A stretch of 64,000 nucleotides of DNA from Chania multitudinisentens RB-25 (GCF_000520015.2 NZ_CP007044.2:4898001-4962000), one strand, 5' to 3'. Counted from the stretch's first letter, positions 33,714 through 42,356 are shown. Notes: generated by a model from the letters alone, not told the origin. Numbers and translations: made by a program.

Positions 33714-35187
33714 TATTGACCTCACTGAGTGCTTGGGCGATCTCCAGATAGCCCGTAAATCGATCGCGTAAGCGCCGGTTAGCCGCCGCATCGGGAAAAT
33801 AGGTATGTAATTCAGGCTGAATAACCTGCACCGCTTCGGTAAAGTTGGCATATTCTCCCGCTCCCACGGCGGCACAAATCGCTGCCGCGCGGCAACCGCT
33901 TTGCTGAATATCCACCACCTCCAGCGGCAAATTACCCGCGTTGGCAAACATCTGCATCCAGACGGCAGACTGCGTTGGCCCACCGGTCATACGGATTCGC
34001 TCCACCCGCGGGTTTAGTGCCACCATGCGATCCTGATGAATCAGGTGCGAGAACAGGATGCCCTGATAAATAGCATGAACAATATCCGCCATTTCATGGT
34101 GGCCGCTCAGGCCGATCAGCGCGCCCGGCAGGTTGCTGTTGAGGTTGGAACCATACAGATAAGGTAAAAATACGATGTCGCTTGGCCGTTCACTGCGTTC
34201 AGCCACCCAGCGGTTAAACTGTGCATAGCGTTGATGATCGTTGTTACAAAACTGGCGTAAGAACCAGGCCAGATTAGCTGCGGATGTCGGGCTGCCTTCA
34301 TGCACAAAGTAGCGATCTGCCATGCAGTAACGCCCCCAGGCAAAGGGATGTGTAGATGGCAGCACGCTCTCAGTCACGCAGGTGGCAATCGACCAGGTGC
34401 CTGCGACCGCACTCAAGGTGCGATCATCAACCACCCCCGAACACAATGCCGCCCCTACCACGTCAAACAGACCGCCATACACGGCGGTTCCCGCTGGCAG
34501 CCCACACTGTGCAGCGGCAGTGGCCGTGACTCGCCCGGCCAACTCTGCCGATCCCAACAGCGGCGCGGTTTTATCGGCTACTTCGTCAATGCCAAACACT
34601 GCCATCAATTGCGGATCGTAGCCCCCATTCTGCTGGTTAAACAGGTTGCTGCCAGAGATGTTGGTTATCTCCGCCGCTACTTCACCCGTCAGGCGAAAAC
34701 GCAGATAGTCGTGCGCCATCAGCACATAATCGATCGCTGCATACTGAGCAGGTTCGTGTTGCTTCAGCCAACGTAATAACACCGCCGGATGGCTGCTCCA
34801 GATGGGCTGTAAACTACGAGGATAAACCATCTCCTCCACCCCTTGCCGTTGCAAATCGGTGACCATCGCGCTGGCGCGGGTATCCGATGAAACAATGCCG
34901 TTTCGCACCGGCTTACCCTGTTTATCAATGGCATACAACCCTTTACCATGCGATGAAAAACTGATGCCGCGCACCTGTTCACCCGCTACCGAAGCCAAAC
35001 TGAGCACCTGGCGGATGGTTGAGCACAAATCCTGCCACAGCGCTTCCATTTCGCGCTCACTGAAACCAGGCTGCACGGCTAGCGCTTCACCATCACATTC
35101 TGCAACGGCGACTTCATCACCGTTAGCGCGGTATAAACCCGCTTTGATTACGGTGCCGCCAATATCAACTCCCAGAAAATACCCCAT
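33700..35187 (-). CDS. FGGY carbohydrate kinase, LyxK-like (L-xylulose kinase)
   Basis: 495 residues. The N-terminal nucleotide-binding fold starts with FLGVDIGGTVIKAGLY. The middle holds the substrate aspartate region GGLFDVVGAALCSG, and the C-terminal fold has RMTGGPTQSAVWMQMFAN. Similarity along the length is to E. coli LyxK (L-xylulose/3-keto-L-gulonate kinase), including VSSDTRA-type and HEGSPTSAANLAWF segments. Followed by 3- and 4-epimerases, it most plausibly makes L-xylulose 5-phosphate. The substrate is inferred from family and neighbours. A C4 ketose is a less likely alternative. Confidence 0.88.
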   Translation of the reverse strand: MGYFLGVDIGGTVIKAGLYRANGDEVAVAECDGEALAVQPGFSEREMEALWQDLCSTIRQVLSLASVAGEQVRGISFSSHGKGLYAIDKQGKPVRNGIVSSDTRASAMVTDLQRQGVEEMVYPRSLQPIWSSHPAVLLRWLKQHEPAQYAAIDYVLMAHDYLRFRLTGEVAAEITNISGSNLFNQQNGGYDPQLMAVFGIDEVADKTAPLLGSAELAGRVTATAAAQCGLPAGTAVYGGLFDVVGAALCSGVVDDRTLSAVAGTWSIATCVTESVLPSTHPFAWGRYCMADRYFVHEGSPTSAANLAWFLRQFCNNDHQRYAQFNRWVAERSERPSDIVFLPYLYGSNLNSNLPGALIGLSGHHEMADIVHAIYQGILFSHLIHQDRMVALNPRVERIRMTGGPTQSAVWMQMFANAGNLPLEVVDIQQSGCRAAAICAAVGAGEYANFTEAVQVIQPELHTYFPDAAANRRLRDRFTGYLEIAQALSEVNNASH

Positions 35188-35195
35188 ATCAACCT

Positions 35196-36185
35196 CTACT
35201 TGCGCCGGCTGGAGCTAAGGTAGATAGCAGCAAGGATGATGCCGCCCTTGACCACGTTCTGGATATACGGCGACACGCTCATCAGGTTGAGGCCGTTATT
35301 CAACACGCCAAGCATCATGGCTCCCACCAGGGTGCCGATAATTGCGCCTCTGCCGCCAGAGATCGCCGCGCCCCCTAGCACCACAGCGGCAATCGCATCC
35401 AGTTCAAAACCTTCGCCCGCATTCGGTTGCCCGCTCATCAAGCGCGAAGTCAGCACCAAGCCAGCTAACGCGGCGGTGACTCCACTGACCACATACACCA
35501 GCACTTTGTAGCGTGGTACGCGAATACCGCTCAGGCGTGCCGCCTCTTCGTTGCCGCCGATGGCGTAAACGTAACGGCCAAATGACAGATGATTGAGCAT
35601 GATCCAGGCCAGAATATAGACCCCGGCCATGATCAGGATCGGCACCTGAATGCCCAATACCGTGCCGCGCCCAAAGAAGGAGAACATGTCTGGCAGGCCG
35701 GAAATCGGGTAACCGCCGGTGTACAGCAGCGCCAAACCACGGGCAATCCCCATTGAGGCCAAAGTTACAATAATCGGTGGCATGCGCAGATAAGCGATGC
35801 ATGCCCCGTTGGCCAGGCCAAACACGGCCCCGATCAGCAGTGCGGCAACCATCGCCAGAGGAATAGGTATACCGCCCAACATCAGCCCGGCGGCAATAGA
35901 GCCGGACAGCGCCATCACCGGCCCGACGGAGAGATCGATCCCGCCGGTCAATATCGCGCAGGTCATCCCCACGGCAATAATGGCGTTAATCGATACTTGT
36001 CGTGCCACGTTGGTCAGGTTATTGACCGTCAGGAAACTGTCGTTCAGCCCGCACATCAATAAAAACAGGATGCTGAAACCGATAAACGGCAGCACCGCAG
36101 GGTGATGCAGTAATTTCTCCCAACGTTTGCTGAAGCTCTGCCCCGGGGCATGCTGCGCAGTAGAAGACTGTTCAATTCCGATCAT
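35196..36185 (-). CDS. Sugar ABC transporter permease (RbsC family)
   Basis: 329 residues with many hydrophobic helices. The family motifs AVGMTCAILTGGIDLSVG and AIGGNEEAARLSGI are present, as is GGAAISGGRGAIIGTLVGA. It forms the inner-membrane channel with the ATPase encoded just upstream (4-bp ATGA-type overlap at 36182-36185) and receives substrate from the binding protein at 37823-38740. The kinase gene follows by 8 bp. Confidence 0.94.
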   Translation of the reverse strand: MIGIEQSSTAQHAPGQSFSKRWEKLLHHPAVLPFIGFSILFLLMCGLNDSFLTVNNLTNVARQVSINAIIAVGMTCAILTGGIDLSVGPVMALSGSIAAGLMLGGIPIPLAMVAALLIGAVFGLANGACIAYLRMPPIIVTLASMGIARGLALLYTGGYPISGLPDMFSFFGRGTVLGIQVPILIMAGVYILAWIMLNHLSFGRYVYAIGGNEEAARLSGIRVPRYKVLVYVVSGVTAALAGLVLTSRLMSGQPNAGEGFELDAIAAVVLGGAAISGGRGAIIGTLVGAMMLGVLNNGLNLMSVSPYIQNVVKGGIILAAIYLSSSRRK

Positions 36186-37672
36186 AATGCACTCCCGGTA
36201 GCATGAAGCATGATGTTATGAGACTCGATTTCATCGCCGGTCAATTCGGCAACAATGTGCCCGCCACGGAATACCAACACGCGGTCACAAACCCCGATGA
36301 TTTCGGGTAATTCGGATGAAATCATGATGATAGAAATGCCTTTCTGCGTGAGCTGCTGCATCATCTGATAAATCTCGACCTTCGCACCGACATCAATTCC
36401 CCGCGTAGGCTCATCAAAGATGAGAATGTTGCAGTCATTGTTCAGCCAGCGGGCAATCACCACCTTCTGCTGGTTACCCCCGCTCAGGGTGCTGACGACG
36501 GTATCCGGGCTTGAGGTCTTTACGCCAACCTCACGGATCAGGCGCTGCACGATATCGTTGTCTTTACGGGCATCAATAAAGATCTTGCCGCGCCGTTCAT
36601 GCCGGTTGAGCGTAATGTTCTGCGCCACGGAAAACGGCAGCACCAGCCCTTCGGTTTTACGGTTTTCCGGCAGCAGGCCAATCCCTTGCTCCAACGCCAA
36701 CGCCGGATTACGCAGCGTGGCGTTTTGCCCACTGAGGCTGACGCGCTTGCGATAGCAAGCACTTGCACCAATCAGCGCGGACACCGTTTCAGTACGGCCC
36801 GACCCCACCAAACCGGCAAAACCGAGTATTTCCCCTTTGAACAGATGAAAACGATCTTCCTGGTGGTGTTTGGTACGCTGAATACTGGCCTCCAGCAAGC
36901 GTGTTGAGGTGTCAACCAAGTGCGATTTCAGCGGAAACGTGTGCTCGATTTTGCGGCCAACCATCAGCTTCACCAATTCATCCACATTGGTGCTGGCCGT
37001 TGGCAAGGTCTGCACATAGGTACCGTCCCGCAGCACGGTTATCTGGTCACATACGGTGAAGATTTCATCCAGATGGTGTGAAATAAACACCATGCCAACC
37101 CCGAGCAATTTCAGATCGTTCATCACACTGAACAAGTGCTCGGCTTCGCCAGGCGTTAATGTGGCGGTGGGTTCATCCAGTACCAGAACGCGCGCATCCA
37201 GCGAAAGCGCTTTGGCAATCTCAACAAATTGCTGTTGTGCCACGCTCAATTGTTCAACCGGGCAATCCAAATCGATATGTACCGTCAAACGCTTGAAAAT
37301 AGATTCCGCTTTTTTGCGCATGGCTTTTCGGTCTAATAATCCCCAGCGGTTTTTGATTTCCCGATTGAGAAATATATTATCCACGGCGTTCATATAAGGA
37401 ATAAGAGAGAATTCTTGAAAAATAATCCCCACCCCCGCATTGATCGCCTGGCGATAATTATCAAAGCGGCAGCTTTTACCTTCCATGATGATTTCGCCAG
37501 AGTCCGGCTGGTGAATACCACACATGATTTTAACCAGTGTCGATTTACCCGCGCCATTCTCCCCCAGCAAGGCATGTATTTCACCCTGTTGGAGAGTAAG
37601 ATCAATGCCATCTAATGCCTTTACACCCGGAAAGGATTTCTTAATCCGTTTTAATTCTAATAATGCTGCCAC
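36182..37672 (-). CDS. Sugar ABC transporter ATPase (RbsA family)
   Basis: 496 residues with a GTG start at 37672, placed 7 bases after a strong GGAGGA; the open frame continues 13 codons upstream. It has two nucleotide-binding domains: Walker A GENGAGKSTL in the first, the degenerate GLVGSGRTETV in the second. Signature LSVAQQQ lies in domain 1 and LSGGNQQ in domain 2, and Walker B is LVLDEPTAT and LIFDEPTRG. This tandem layout is usual for ribose-type importers. Confidence 0.94.
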   Translation of the reverse strand: MAALLELKRIKKSFPGVKALDGIDLTLQQGEIHALLGENGAGKSTLVKIMCGIHQPDSGEIIMEGKSCRFDNYRQAINAGVGIIFQEFSLIPYMNAVDNIFLNREIKNRWGLLDRKAMRKKAESIFKRLTVHIDLDCPVEQLSVAQQQFVEIAKALSLDARVLVLDEPTATLTPGEAEHLFSVMNDLKLLGVGMVFISHHLDEIFTVCDQITVLRDGTYVQTLPTASTNVDELVKLMVGRKIEHTFPLKSHLVDTSTRLLEASIQRTKHHQEDRFHLFKGEILGFAGLVGSGRTETVSALIGASACYRKRVSLSGQNATLRNPALALEQGIGLLPENRKTEGLVLPFSVAQNITLNRHERRGKIFIDARKDNDIVQRLIREVGVKTSSPDTVVSTLSGGNQQKVVIARWLNNDCNILIFDEPTRGIDVGAKVEIYQMMQQLTQKGISIIMISSELPEIIGVCDRVLVFRGGHIVAELTGDEIESHNIMLHATGSAL

Positions 37673-37698
37673 GATATTATCCTCCGAGCCTATTCCCA

Positions 37699-37740
37699 AT
37701 ATCCCCGTCATACTTCAAGCTGATCTATTACGGGTATAAT
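37699..37740 (-). repeat. Imperfect palindrome before the ATPase gene
   Basis: Bases near 37701-37708 (ATCCCCGT) and 37730-37737 (ACGGGTAT) pair imperfectly around a segment reading TCATACTTCAAGCTG. I recall similar TACTTCAAG-centred palindromes between genes in Yersinia and Serratia. It lies in the binding-protein/ATPase spacer. Confidence 0.4.
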
Positions 37741-37741
37741 A

Positions 37742-37771
37742 TTCCGCTCAGGTAAATCGGCCTGAGCGGAA
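37742..37771 (-). terminator. Strong hairpin behind the binding-protein gene
   Basis: TTCCGCTCAGG (37742-37752) and CCTGAGCGGAA (37761-37771) are perfectly complementary with an 8-base loop. It lies 50 bases past the binding-protein stop and lacks a U-run. This fits an RNA-stabilising or partly terminating hairpin that keeps binding protein in excess of the membrane components. Confidence 0.7.
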
Positions 37772-37822
37772 ATATCCTGGTAATATGGGATAACTGCCGC
37801 TAAACAGAACAATGCTGAGCGT

Positions 37823-38740
37823 TTACCAGCTAAAACCTGTCGCATTGCTGCTGTCGATTAACTTCACTTTCACCGGAATGGTTTGCGGAACATTGGCACC
37901 CCAGTAACGAGCCAGCGCAATGCCCAAGGCAATGCGCATCTGATCGCGCGGGAATTGTGCAGAAGTAGCAATAAACGGCGAGTTAGGTTTCAGGATCTCT
38001 TGAATCGCTTCTGATTGGCCGTCAACGCTCACCAGTTTGACCTGGGAACCATTGCTTTTGATCGCCGCCAACGCTCCTAAGGCACCCACGTCATTCACGC
38101 TGAAAAGGCCGGCCAGATCGGGCGTCGATTGCAGTATATTTTCAGTCACCGTCAGCGCCGTATCGCGCTCTTGTTTACCATTTTGCTTGGTGACGATCTT
38201 CATCTCAGGATGTTTTTTAATGGCATCCTCAAAGCCGCGCACGCGTTCAAGAATGGGAACCACCGGGATGCCATCCAGGATCGCCACTTTGCCTTTATTA
38301 CCCAGCGACTTCGCCAGATATTCGCCTGCCTGGAAACCTGCATCGTAGTTTTCCGACCCCACAAAGGAATCCAGCGGCCCTTCCGCTTGGGCATCAATCG
38401 CCACCACTACCGCCCCAGCTTTATGCGCCGAAATCACCGCTGACTGTACCCCCACTGAATCCGTTGGGTTAATCAGCAAAATATCGACTTTCTTTTGCAG
38501 CATATCTTCAACATCGTTAATTTGTTTTGATACATCATGACGCGCATCTGCCACATAAACTTTCGCGCCAATATCACTCGCGGCCTGTTCTAATGTTTCT
38601 TTCATTGCCACAAAATAATCGTTATTCATTTCCTGAAATGAAACACCGATCGTAATCTGCTTCGCCAAAACGGATTGACTGGCGAGCAACATACTACCGG
38701 CAAACATAACGGGAAGAACTTTTTTAACTAATGAAAACAT
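37823..38740 (-). CDS. Periplasmic sugar-binding protein (RbsB family)
   Basis: 305 residues. The signal peptide (residues 1-26, ending SVLA) precedes KQITIGVSFQEMNNDYFVAM, a Peripla_BP_4 type fold. The hinge and ligand areas include DARHDVSKQ, LINPTDSVG and VDGQSEAIQ. AGGAG lies 9 bases before the ATG. It is the second gene of the operon, separated from the dehydrogenase gene by 137 AT-rich bp. The ligand (pentitol or ketopentose) is inferred from the enzymes. Confidence 0.92.
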   Translation of the reverse strand: MFSLVKKVLPVMFAGSMLLASQSVLAKQITIGVSFQEMNNDYFVAMKETLEQAASDIGAKVYVADARHDVSKQINDVEDMLQKKVDILLINPTDSVGVQSAVISAHKAGAVVVAIDAQAEGPLDSFVGSENYDAGFQAGEYLAKSLGNKGKVAILDGIPVVPILERVRGFEDAIKKHPEMKIVTKQNGKQERDTALTVTENILQSTPDLAGLFSVNDVGALGALAAIKSNGSQVKLVSVDGQSEAIQEILKPNSPFIATSAQFPRDQMRIALGIALARYWGANVPQTIPVKVKLIDSSNATGFSW

Positions 38741-38877
38741 ATTTTATTCTCCTATTGTGCAGGCATTTTTCTATCAGAAAATTAATATCATTTTATTTAT
38801 TACATCACTAACAGCGTCAATCACCCCCACCTTGCTGAAGGAGTTAAACGTACTTTTTTATAATTAATTTTTTAATA

Positions 38878-39945
38878 TCAAGGGACTAAAATAACTTTAA
38901 TTGAATCCGTTGAATCAGCCAGCGCGAAAGCCGTATCCCACTCATTCAATGAATAACTGTGAGTCACTATGCCTCTGGAAGTGACTAAGCCACGCTCAAA
39001 CAGATCGATAGCAATTTCATAACTGTAAGGCGCTAAATGAGCACCGCGAATATCTAACTCTTTACGATCGCCGATAATTGACCAGTCAACGGTGGTTTCT
39101 TTACCAAATACGCTGAACTCCACAAAACGCCCCAGTTTGCGGATCATTTGCAATCCCTGAGTCACCCCGATTGGAGCCCCCGTTGCTTCAATATAAACAT
39201 CGCAGCCATAGCCACCGGTTAACGCTTTAACGATGTTATCGGCATCCTCTTTCAGTGGATTGATAACAACATCTGCGCCAAATTCTTTAGCAAGCTCCAG
39301 ACGTTCATCAATAGCATCAATCACGATCAGTTTCTTTGGCGTTTTCAGGCGAGCAACCTGTACCATACACAACCCCAGCGGTCCGGCACCGGCCAGCACT
39401 ACCACATCATCCAGTTGTATATCCCCGCGAGCAACGGTGTGAATGGCGCAAGCCATCGGTTCGATCAACACCGCATCCTCGTGGCTGAGGCTTTCTGGAA
39501 TTTTGTGAACAATGGCGTTTTCAGAAAAACGCATGTATTCCGCCATCCCCCCTTCGGCAACATCTTTTTGGAATCCGTAAATATTATGTGTTTCACACAT
39601 CCAATAGCTGCCGGATTTGCAATAGCGGCATTCCCAGCAAGGAACGATCTGCTCAGCGATAACCCGCTCGCCAACCTTGTACTTTTTCTCTACACCTTCG
39701 CCCATGGCAACAATCCGGCCATAGAACTCATGGCCCGGCACCACCGGGGGTTTTACCCACGGCGTTTCCCCCCAAAACATCTGAGCACCGTTTTTACATT
39801 TACAGTCACCGGCACAGATCCCACAGCCTTCAACTTTGATCACCAACTCTTTGGCTTTCGGCAGCGGCGTTGGTACTTGTTCAAAACGGTAGTCCTGCGG
39901 GCCATGGCAAACCACCGCACTCATTTTCTCTGGTAACTGACTCAT
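38878..39945 (-). CDS. Zinc-dependent polyol dehydrogenase (erythritol/L-threitol dehydrogenase-like MDR)
   Basis: 355 residues from the ATG at 39945, preceded by GGAGAAGGAA. It is a medium-chain dehydrogenase: the catalytic zinc site is CGICAGDCK and GHEFYGRI, structural zinc cysteines lie in CWECRYCKSGSYWMC, and the NAD fold has GAGPLGLCMVQ. The segments AVVCHGPQDYR, EQIVPCWEC and VDWSIIGDRKELDIRGAHLAPY resemble, from memory, proteins annotated as erythritol/L-threitol dehydrogenase. In this operon, oxidation of xylitol or L-arabitol to L-xylulose would feed the LyxK-like kinase. The exact substrate is open. Confidence 0.88.
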   Translation of the reverse strand: MSQLPEKMSAVVCHGPQDYRFEQVPTPLPKAKELVIKVEGCGICAGDCKCKNGAQMFWGETPWVKPPVVPGHEFYGRIVAMGEGVEKKYKVGERVIAEQIVPCWECRYCKSGSYWMCETHNIYGFQKDVAEGGMAEYMRFSENAIVHKIPESLSHEDAVLIEPMACAIHTVARGDIQLDDVVVLAGAGPLGLCMVQVARLKTPKKLIVIDAIDERLELAKEFGADVVINPLKEDADNIVKALTGGYGCDVYIEATGAPIGVTQGLQMIRKLGRFVEFSVFGKETTVDWSIIGDRKELDIRGAHLAPYSYEIAIDLFERGLVTSRGIVTHSYSLNEWDTAFALADSTDSIKVILVP

Positions 39946-39983
39946 TTCCTTCTCCATTATCAAATTTAACCGATACAAAAACG

Positions 39984-40003
39984 AAATGTTGACGTTGTCA
40001 TTT
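39984..40003. promoter_or_regulatory. Palindromic operator candidate O1 (pentitol operon leader)
   Basis: The 20 bases have the pattern AAATG-N3-ACGT-N3-CATTT with perfect outer and central symmetry, typical in length and centre for LacI-family operators. It lies 39 bp upstream of the dehydrogenase start. The same pattern recurs at 40082-40101. Confidence 0.65.
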
Positions 40004-40081
40004 TTACAGAAAAAAACTCAATAGATAATTATTAATTTATATTATTCATTAAGTTAAAAAATAACTTCATTCTTAAATCCA

Positions 40082-40101
40082 AAATGACAACGTGAACATT
40101 T
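40082..40101. promoter_or_regulatory. Palindromic operator candidate O2 (at the predicted transcription start)
   Basis: It has the same pattern AAATG-N3-ACGT-N3-CATTT as O1, centred 98 bp away. A -10-like TATATG lies just upstream on the reverse strand (40107-40112), so the predicted start near 40101 falls at the operator edge. Binding there would block transcription directly. Confidence 0.65.
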
Positions 40102-40134
40102 CGGATCATATAACCAAAGTGCAGAAAACATTTG

Positions 40135-40150
40135 TTTGAACAAAGTCACA
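40135..40150. promoter_or_regulatory. CRP-like site of the pentitol operon
   Basis: TTTGA-N6-TCACA matches the CRP consensus TGTGA-N6-TCACA at 9 of 10 bases. Its centre (40142.5) lies 41.5 bp before the start predicted from the -10 element, the classical class II position. Motif and spacing are seen; CRP activation is inference. Confidence 0.6.
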
Positions 40151-40244
40151 CATCGTTAACATGTCGCCCAAAAACTCTACAGAACAAGATCATGGTCACA
40201 ATATCGTGGAGAGGATGTTGGAGTACGAAATGGGGGGTTGAGGC

Positions 40245-40351
40245 TAAGAGCCTATCTCAGTAGGCGCGTACAGAAACCGGAGCGTACATGCAGTCTGTGA
40301 GGATTTCGAGCACTACTCAGGGCCAAATAACCCTAATGGGATAGGCTCTAA
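40245..40351. repeat. About 107-bp palindromic repeat element (MITE/ERIC-like)
   Basis: The ends are inverted repeats: TAAGAGCCTATC (40245-40256) faces GATAGGCTCTAA (40340-40351), and similarity continues inward for about 20 bases in total. The interior has GGAGCGTAC and GTGAGGATTTCGAGCACT-like sequence that I recall from dispersed intergenic repeats of Yersinia and Serratia. No transposase is present. Only one copy occurs in this window. Confidence 0.65.
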
Positions 40352-40359
40352 ATATATCA

Positions 40360-40378
40360 GGGCCTACTGCAAGGCCCC
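40360..40378 (-). terminator. Hairpin after malZ
   Basis: GGGCC and GGCCC arms (40360-40364, 40373-40377) lie 20 bases beyond the malZ stop. The stem is short and no clean U-run follows, so it is a weak candidate. Confidence 0.4.
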
Positions 40379-40398
40379 GTGCCAGTGGATGGAATGTT

Positions 40399-42222
40399 CT
40401 ATTCTGCTAACCGCCATAATGCGGCAGATTCTGCACCTAACCGTAATTGCAGCCCATTATCTACCGCGTTGAGTTCACCTTCTCCCTCTAACCGCTGCCA
40501 TGCGCCTTTTGCCAGCAACGGGCTGTAAGGCAGCAGCACTTCATCACTACCACTGCGTTGTAGCGCCACCAGTACTTGCTCTTGCTGGTAAGTACGTACA
40601 AACACCAACGTTTCCCCTGCGGCATACAGCACCTGGCAGCCACCGCGCCGTAGCGCTTTGCTTTGTTTGCGCAGCGCAATCAGGCGGCGGAACAGTGCCA
40701 ACAATGGGTGGTCCCATGCGCCCTCATCCCAGGGGAATGGCTTGCGGCAGAACGGATCGTTGCCGCCGTCCAAACCGATTTCATCGCCGTAGTACAAACA
40801 GGGCACGCCAATCCAGCTTATCAACCACACCGCTGCCATCTGCATGCGCCGCTGGTTATTTTCCAGCATCGTCAAGAAACGCGCTGTGTCGTGGCTGTCT
40901 AGTTGATTAAACTGTATCAACTGACGATTATGCGGCAACCCAGCACGGTAACCGTCCATCCACTCCGCGCAGGTGGCGGCATCAATCTGTACCGGGTGAT
41001 AGGCCACATCCTGCCCAGCCAGAAATGCCCGCACCGGTAAAGCAAAGCCCACATAGTTCATGGCGGCGTCTTCAACCCCGGCATGCAGCCAACGGCGTGC
41101 ATCGCCAAAATGTTCGCCCAAGATATAAGCGTTGGGGTTTTCTTGCTTAGCCACTTGATAGAGCCCAGCCAGATGATGCAGGTTACCCTCAGCACCGCCG
41201 TTTTCACCCAGCATATGCACCACATCCAGCCGCCAGCCGTCGATACTGTACGGTGGCCGCATCCAGTAACGCACCACGCTGTTATCAGCGCGATAAATCG
41301 CCTCCGCCACCTGAGGTTCAGCGAAATTGAGCTTTGGTAGATTGGTATGGCCTTTCCAGGCCAGCGCCTCGCCATTTGGATAAAAGTTAAACCAACCGCG
41401 ATAAGGGGAATCGGCATTATGGCAGGCACCCTGTTCCGCCTGCCGGTGGCGATCGAACCACGGGTGCGAGTCGCCCGTATGGTTAAACACGCCATCCAGC
41501 ATGATCTTGATACCCACCTGGTGAGTGCTTACTCGCAAACGCTGTAGCGCCTCATTCCCACCGAAGTAGGGATCGACCTGATAATAATCTTCTGTGTCGT
41601 ATTTATGCACACTCGGAGAGGTAAAGATCGGGTTGAGGTATAACGCCGTCACGCCAAGCTGTTGCAGATACGGCAGTTTTTCACTGATGCCATCCAGATC
41701 ACCGCCGTAGAAGGTGGAAGCCGCATGTTTCCCTTCCAACGGATGTTGCCAATCACGGCGAACCACATCGCAGCCGGCCGCATCATGGTGATAACTCCCG
41801 CTTTCAATACCATGCGCCCCGCCGCTGCTGGCAAAACGATCGGGGAATATCTGATAAAACACCTGATCGGCCACCCACATCGGGCTATTATTCGGCTCAT
41901 CCACGGCGAACTGTGCCAGTTGCCCAGGCGGTATCAACGACCAGCCCTGCGGGCCAAACCACTGTTGCCGTGTGGCCCACAGCAGTTTGAAGCAATAGCG
42001 CCTGGTCGCTTCCCCTTCATTCAGCGCCAGACTGGTATGATAACACCACAAACCGGCCGAGGCCTGCGCCTGCATTTTCAATAACCATTCTTCATTATCC
42101 GGTTCTGTACGCAAAAAGACCTGCTCAGGTAAATCATCACCCTGTAGCCACAGCGTGATCTCCAGACATTGCCTTTTTTTCACCACAAAAGGGGGAACGG
42201 GTTGATGCCAAGCGTTAAGCAT
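40399..42222 (-). CDS. malZ: Maltodextrin glucosidase
   Basis: 607 residues (E. coli 604-605). MalZ releases glucose from the reducing end of maltodextrins in the cytoplasm. The N-terminal beta domain is followed by the GH13 barrel: MLDGVFNHTGD, nucleophile Asp in WRLDVVHM, acid/base Glu in ILGEHFG, and NQLDSHDT with the third carboxylate. AGGAGA lies 7 bases before the ATG. It keeps its E. coli neighbour proY. Confidence 0.96.
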   Translation of the reverse strand: MLNAWHQPVPPFVVKKRQCLEITLWLQGDDLPEQVFLRTEPDNEEWLLKMQAQASAGLWCYHTSLALNEGEATRRYCFKLLWATRQQWFGPQGWSLIPPGQLAQFAVDEPNNSPMWVADQVFYQIFPDRFASSGGAHGIESGSYHHDAAGCDVVRRDWQHPLEGKHAASTFYGGDLDGISEKLPYLQQLGVTALYLNPIFTSPSVHKYDTEDYYQVDPYFGGNEALQRLRVSTHQVGIKIMLDGVFNHTGDSHPWFDRHRQAEQGACHNADSPYRGWFNFYPNGEALAWKGHTNLPKLNFAEPQVAEAIYRADNSVVRYWMRPPYSIDGWRLDVVHMLGENGGAEGNLHHLAGLYQVAKQENPNAYILGEHFGDARRWLHAGVEDAAMNYVGFALPVRAFLAGQDVAYHPVQIDAATCAEWMDGYRAGLPHNRQLIQFNQLDSHDTARFLTMLENNQRRMQMAAVWLISWIGVPCLYYGDEIGLDGGNDPFCRKPFPWDEGAWDHPLLALFRRLIALRKQSKALRRGGCQVLYAAGETLVFVRTYQQEQVLVALQRSGSDEVLLPYSPLLAKGAWQRLEGEGELNAVDNGLQLRLGAESAALWRLAE

Positions 42223-42282
42223 GACGGCTCTCCTGATCTACACGACATGATTCCAATGCCCAGAACAATGCCACGTTGAGTG

Positions 42283-42356
42283 CCATCCCCCCTCCTCTTT
42301 AAGAAATAAACTCAGGGAGGAGCCGAGGGGTGGAGATGCGGATTCACCTGGATGGA
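42283..42356. promoter_or_regulatory. Possible MalT boxes upstream of malZ
   Basis: Several GGA(G/T)GA-like cores cluster about 60-135 bp upstream of the malZ start: reverse-strand GGGGGATGG (42283-42291), and forward GGGAGGAG (42315-42322), GGGGTGGAG (42327-42335) and GGATGGA (42350-42356). E. coli malZ is MalT-activated through GGGGA(T/G)GAGG-type boxes. The matches are partial. Confidence 0.4.

Larger units (their letters stand above)
39946..40398. other. 453-bp intergenic region with operon control elements and a mobile-type repeat
   Basis: It separates the pentitol operon from malZ; both are read leftward. From left to right it holds O1, an AT-rich leader, O2, a -10-like element, the CRP-like site and the 107-bp repeat element. 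A short hairpin close to the malZ stop follows. No open frame merits a call. Confidence 0.7.
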
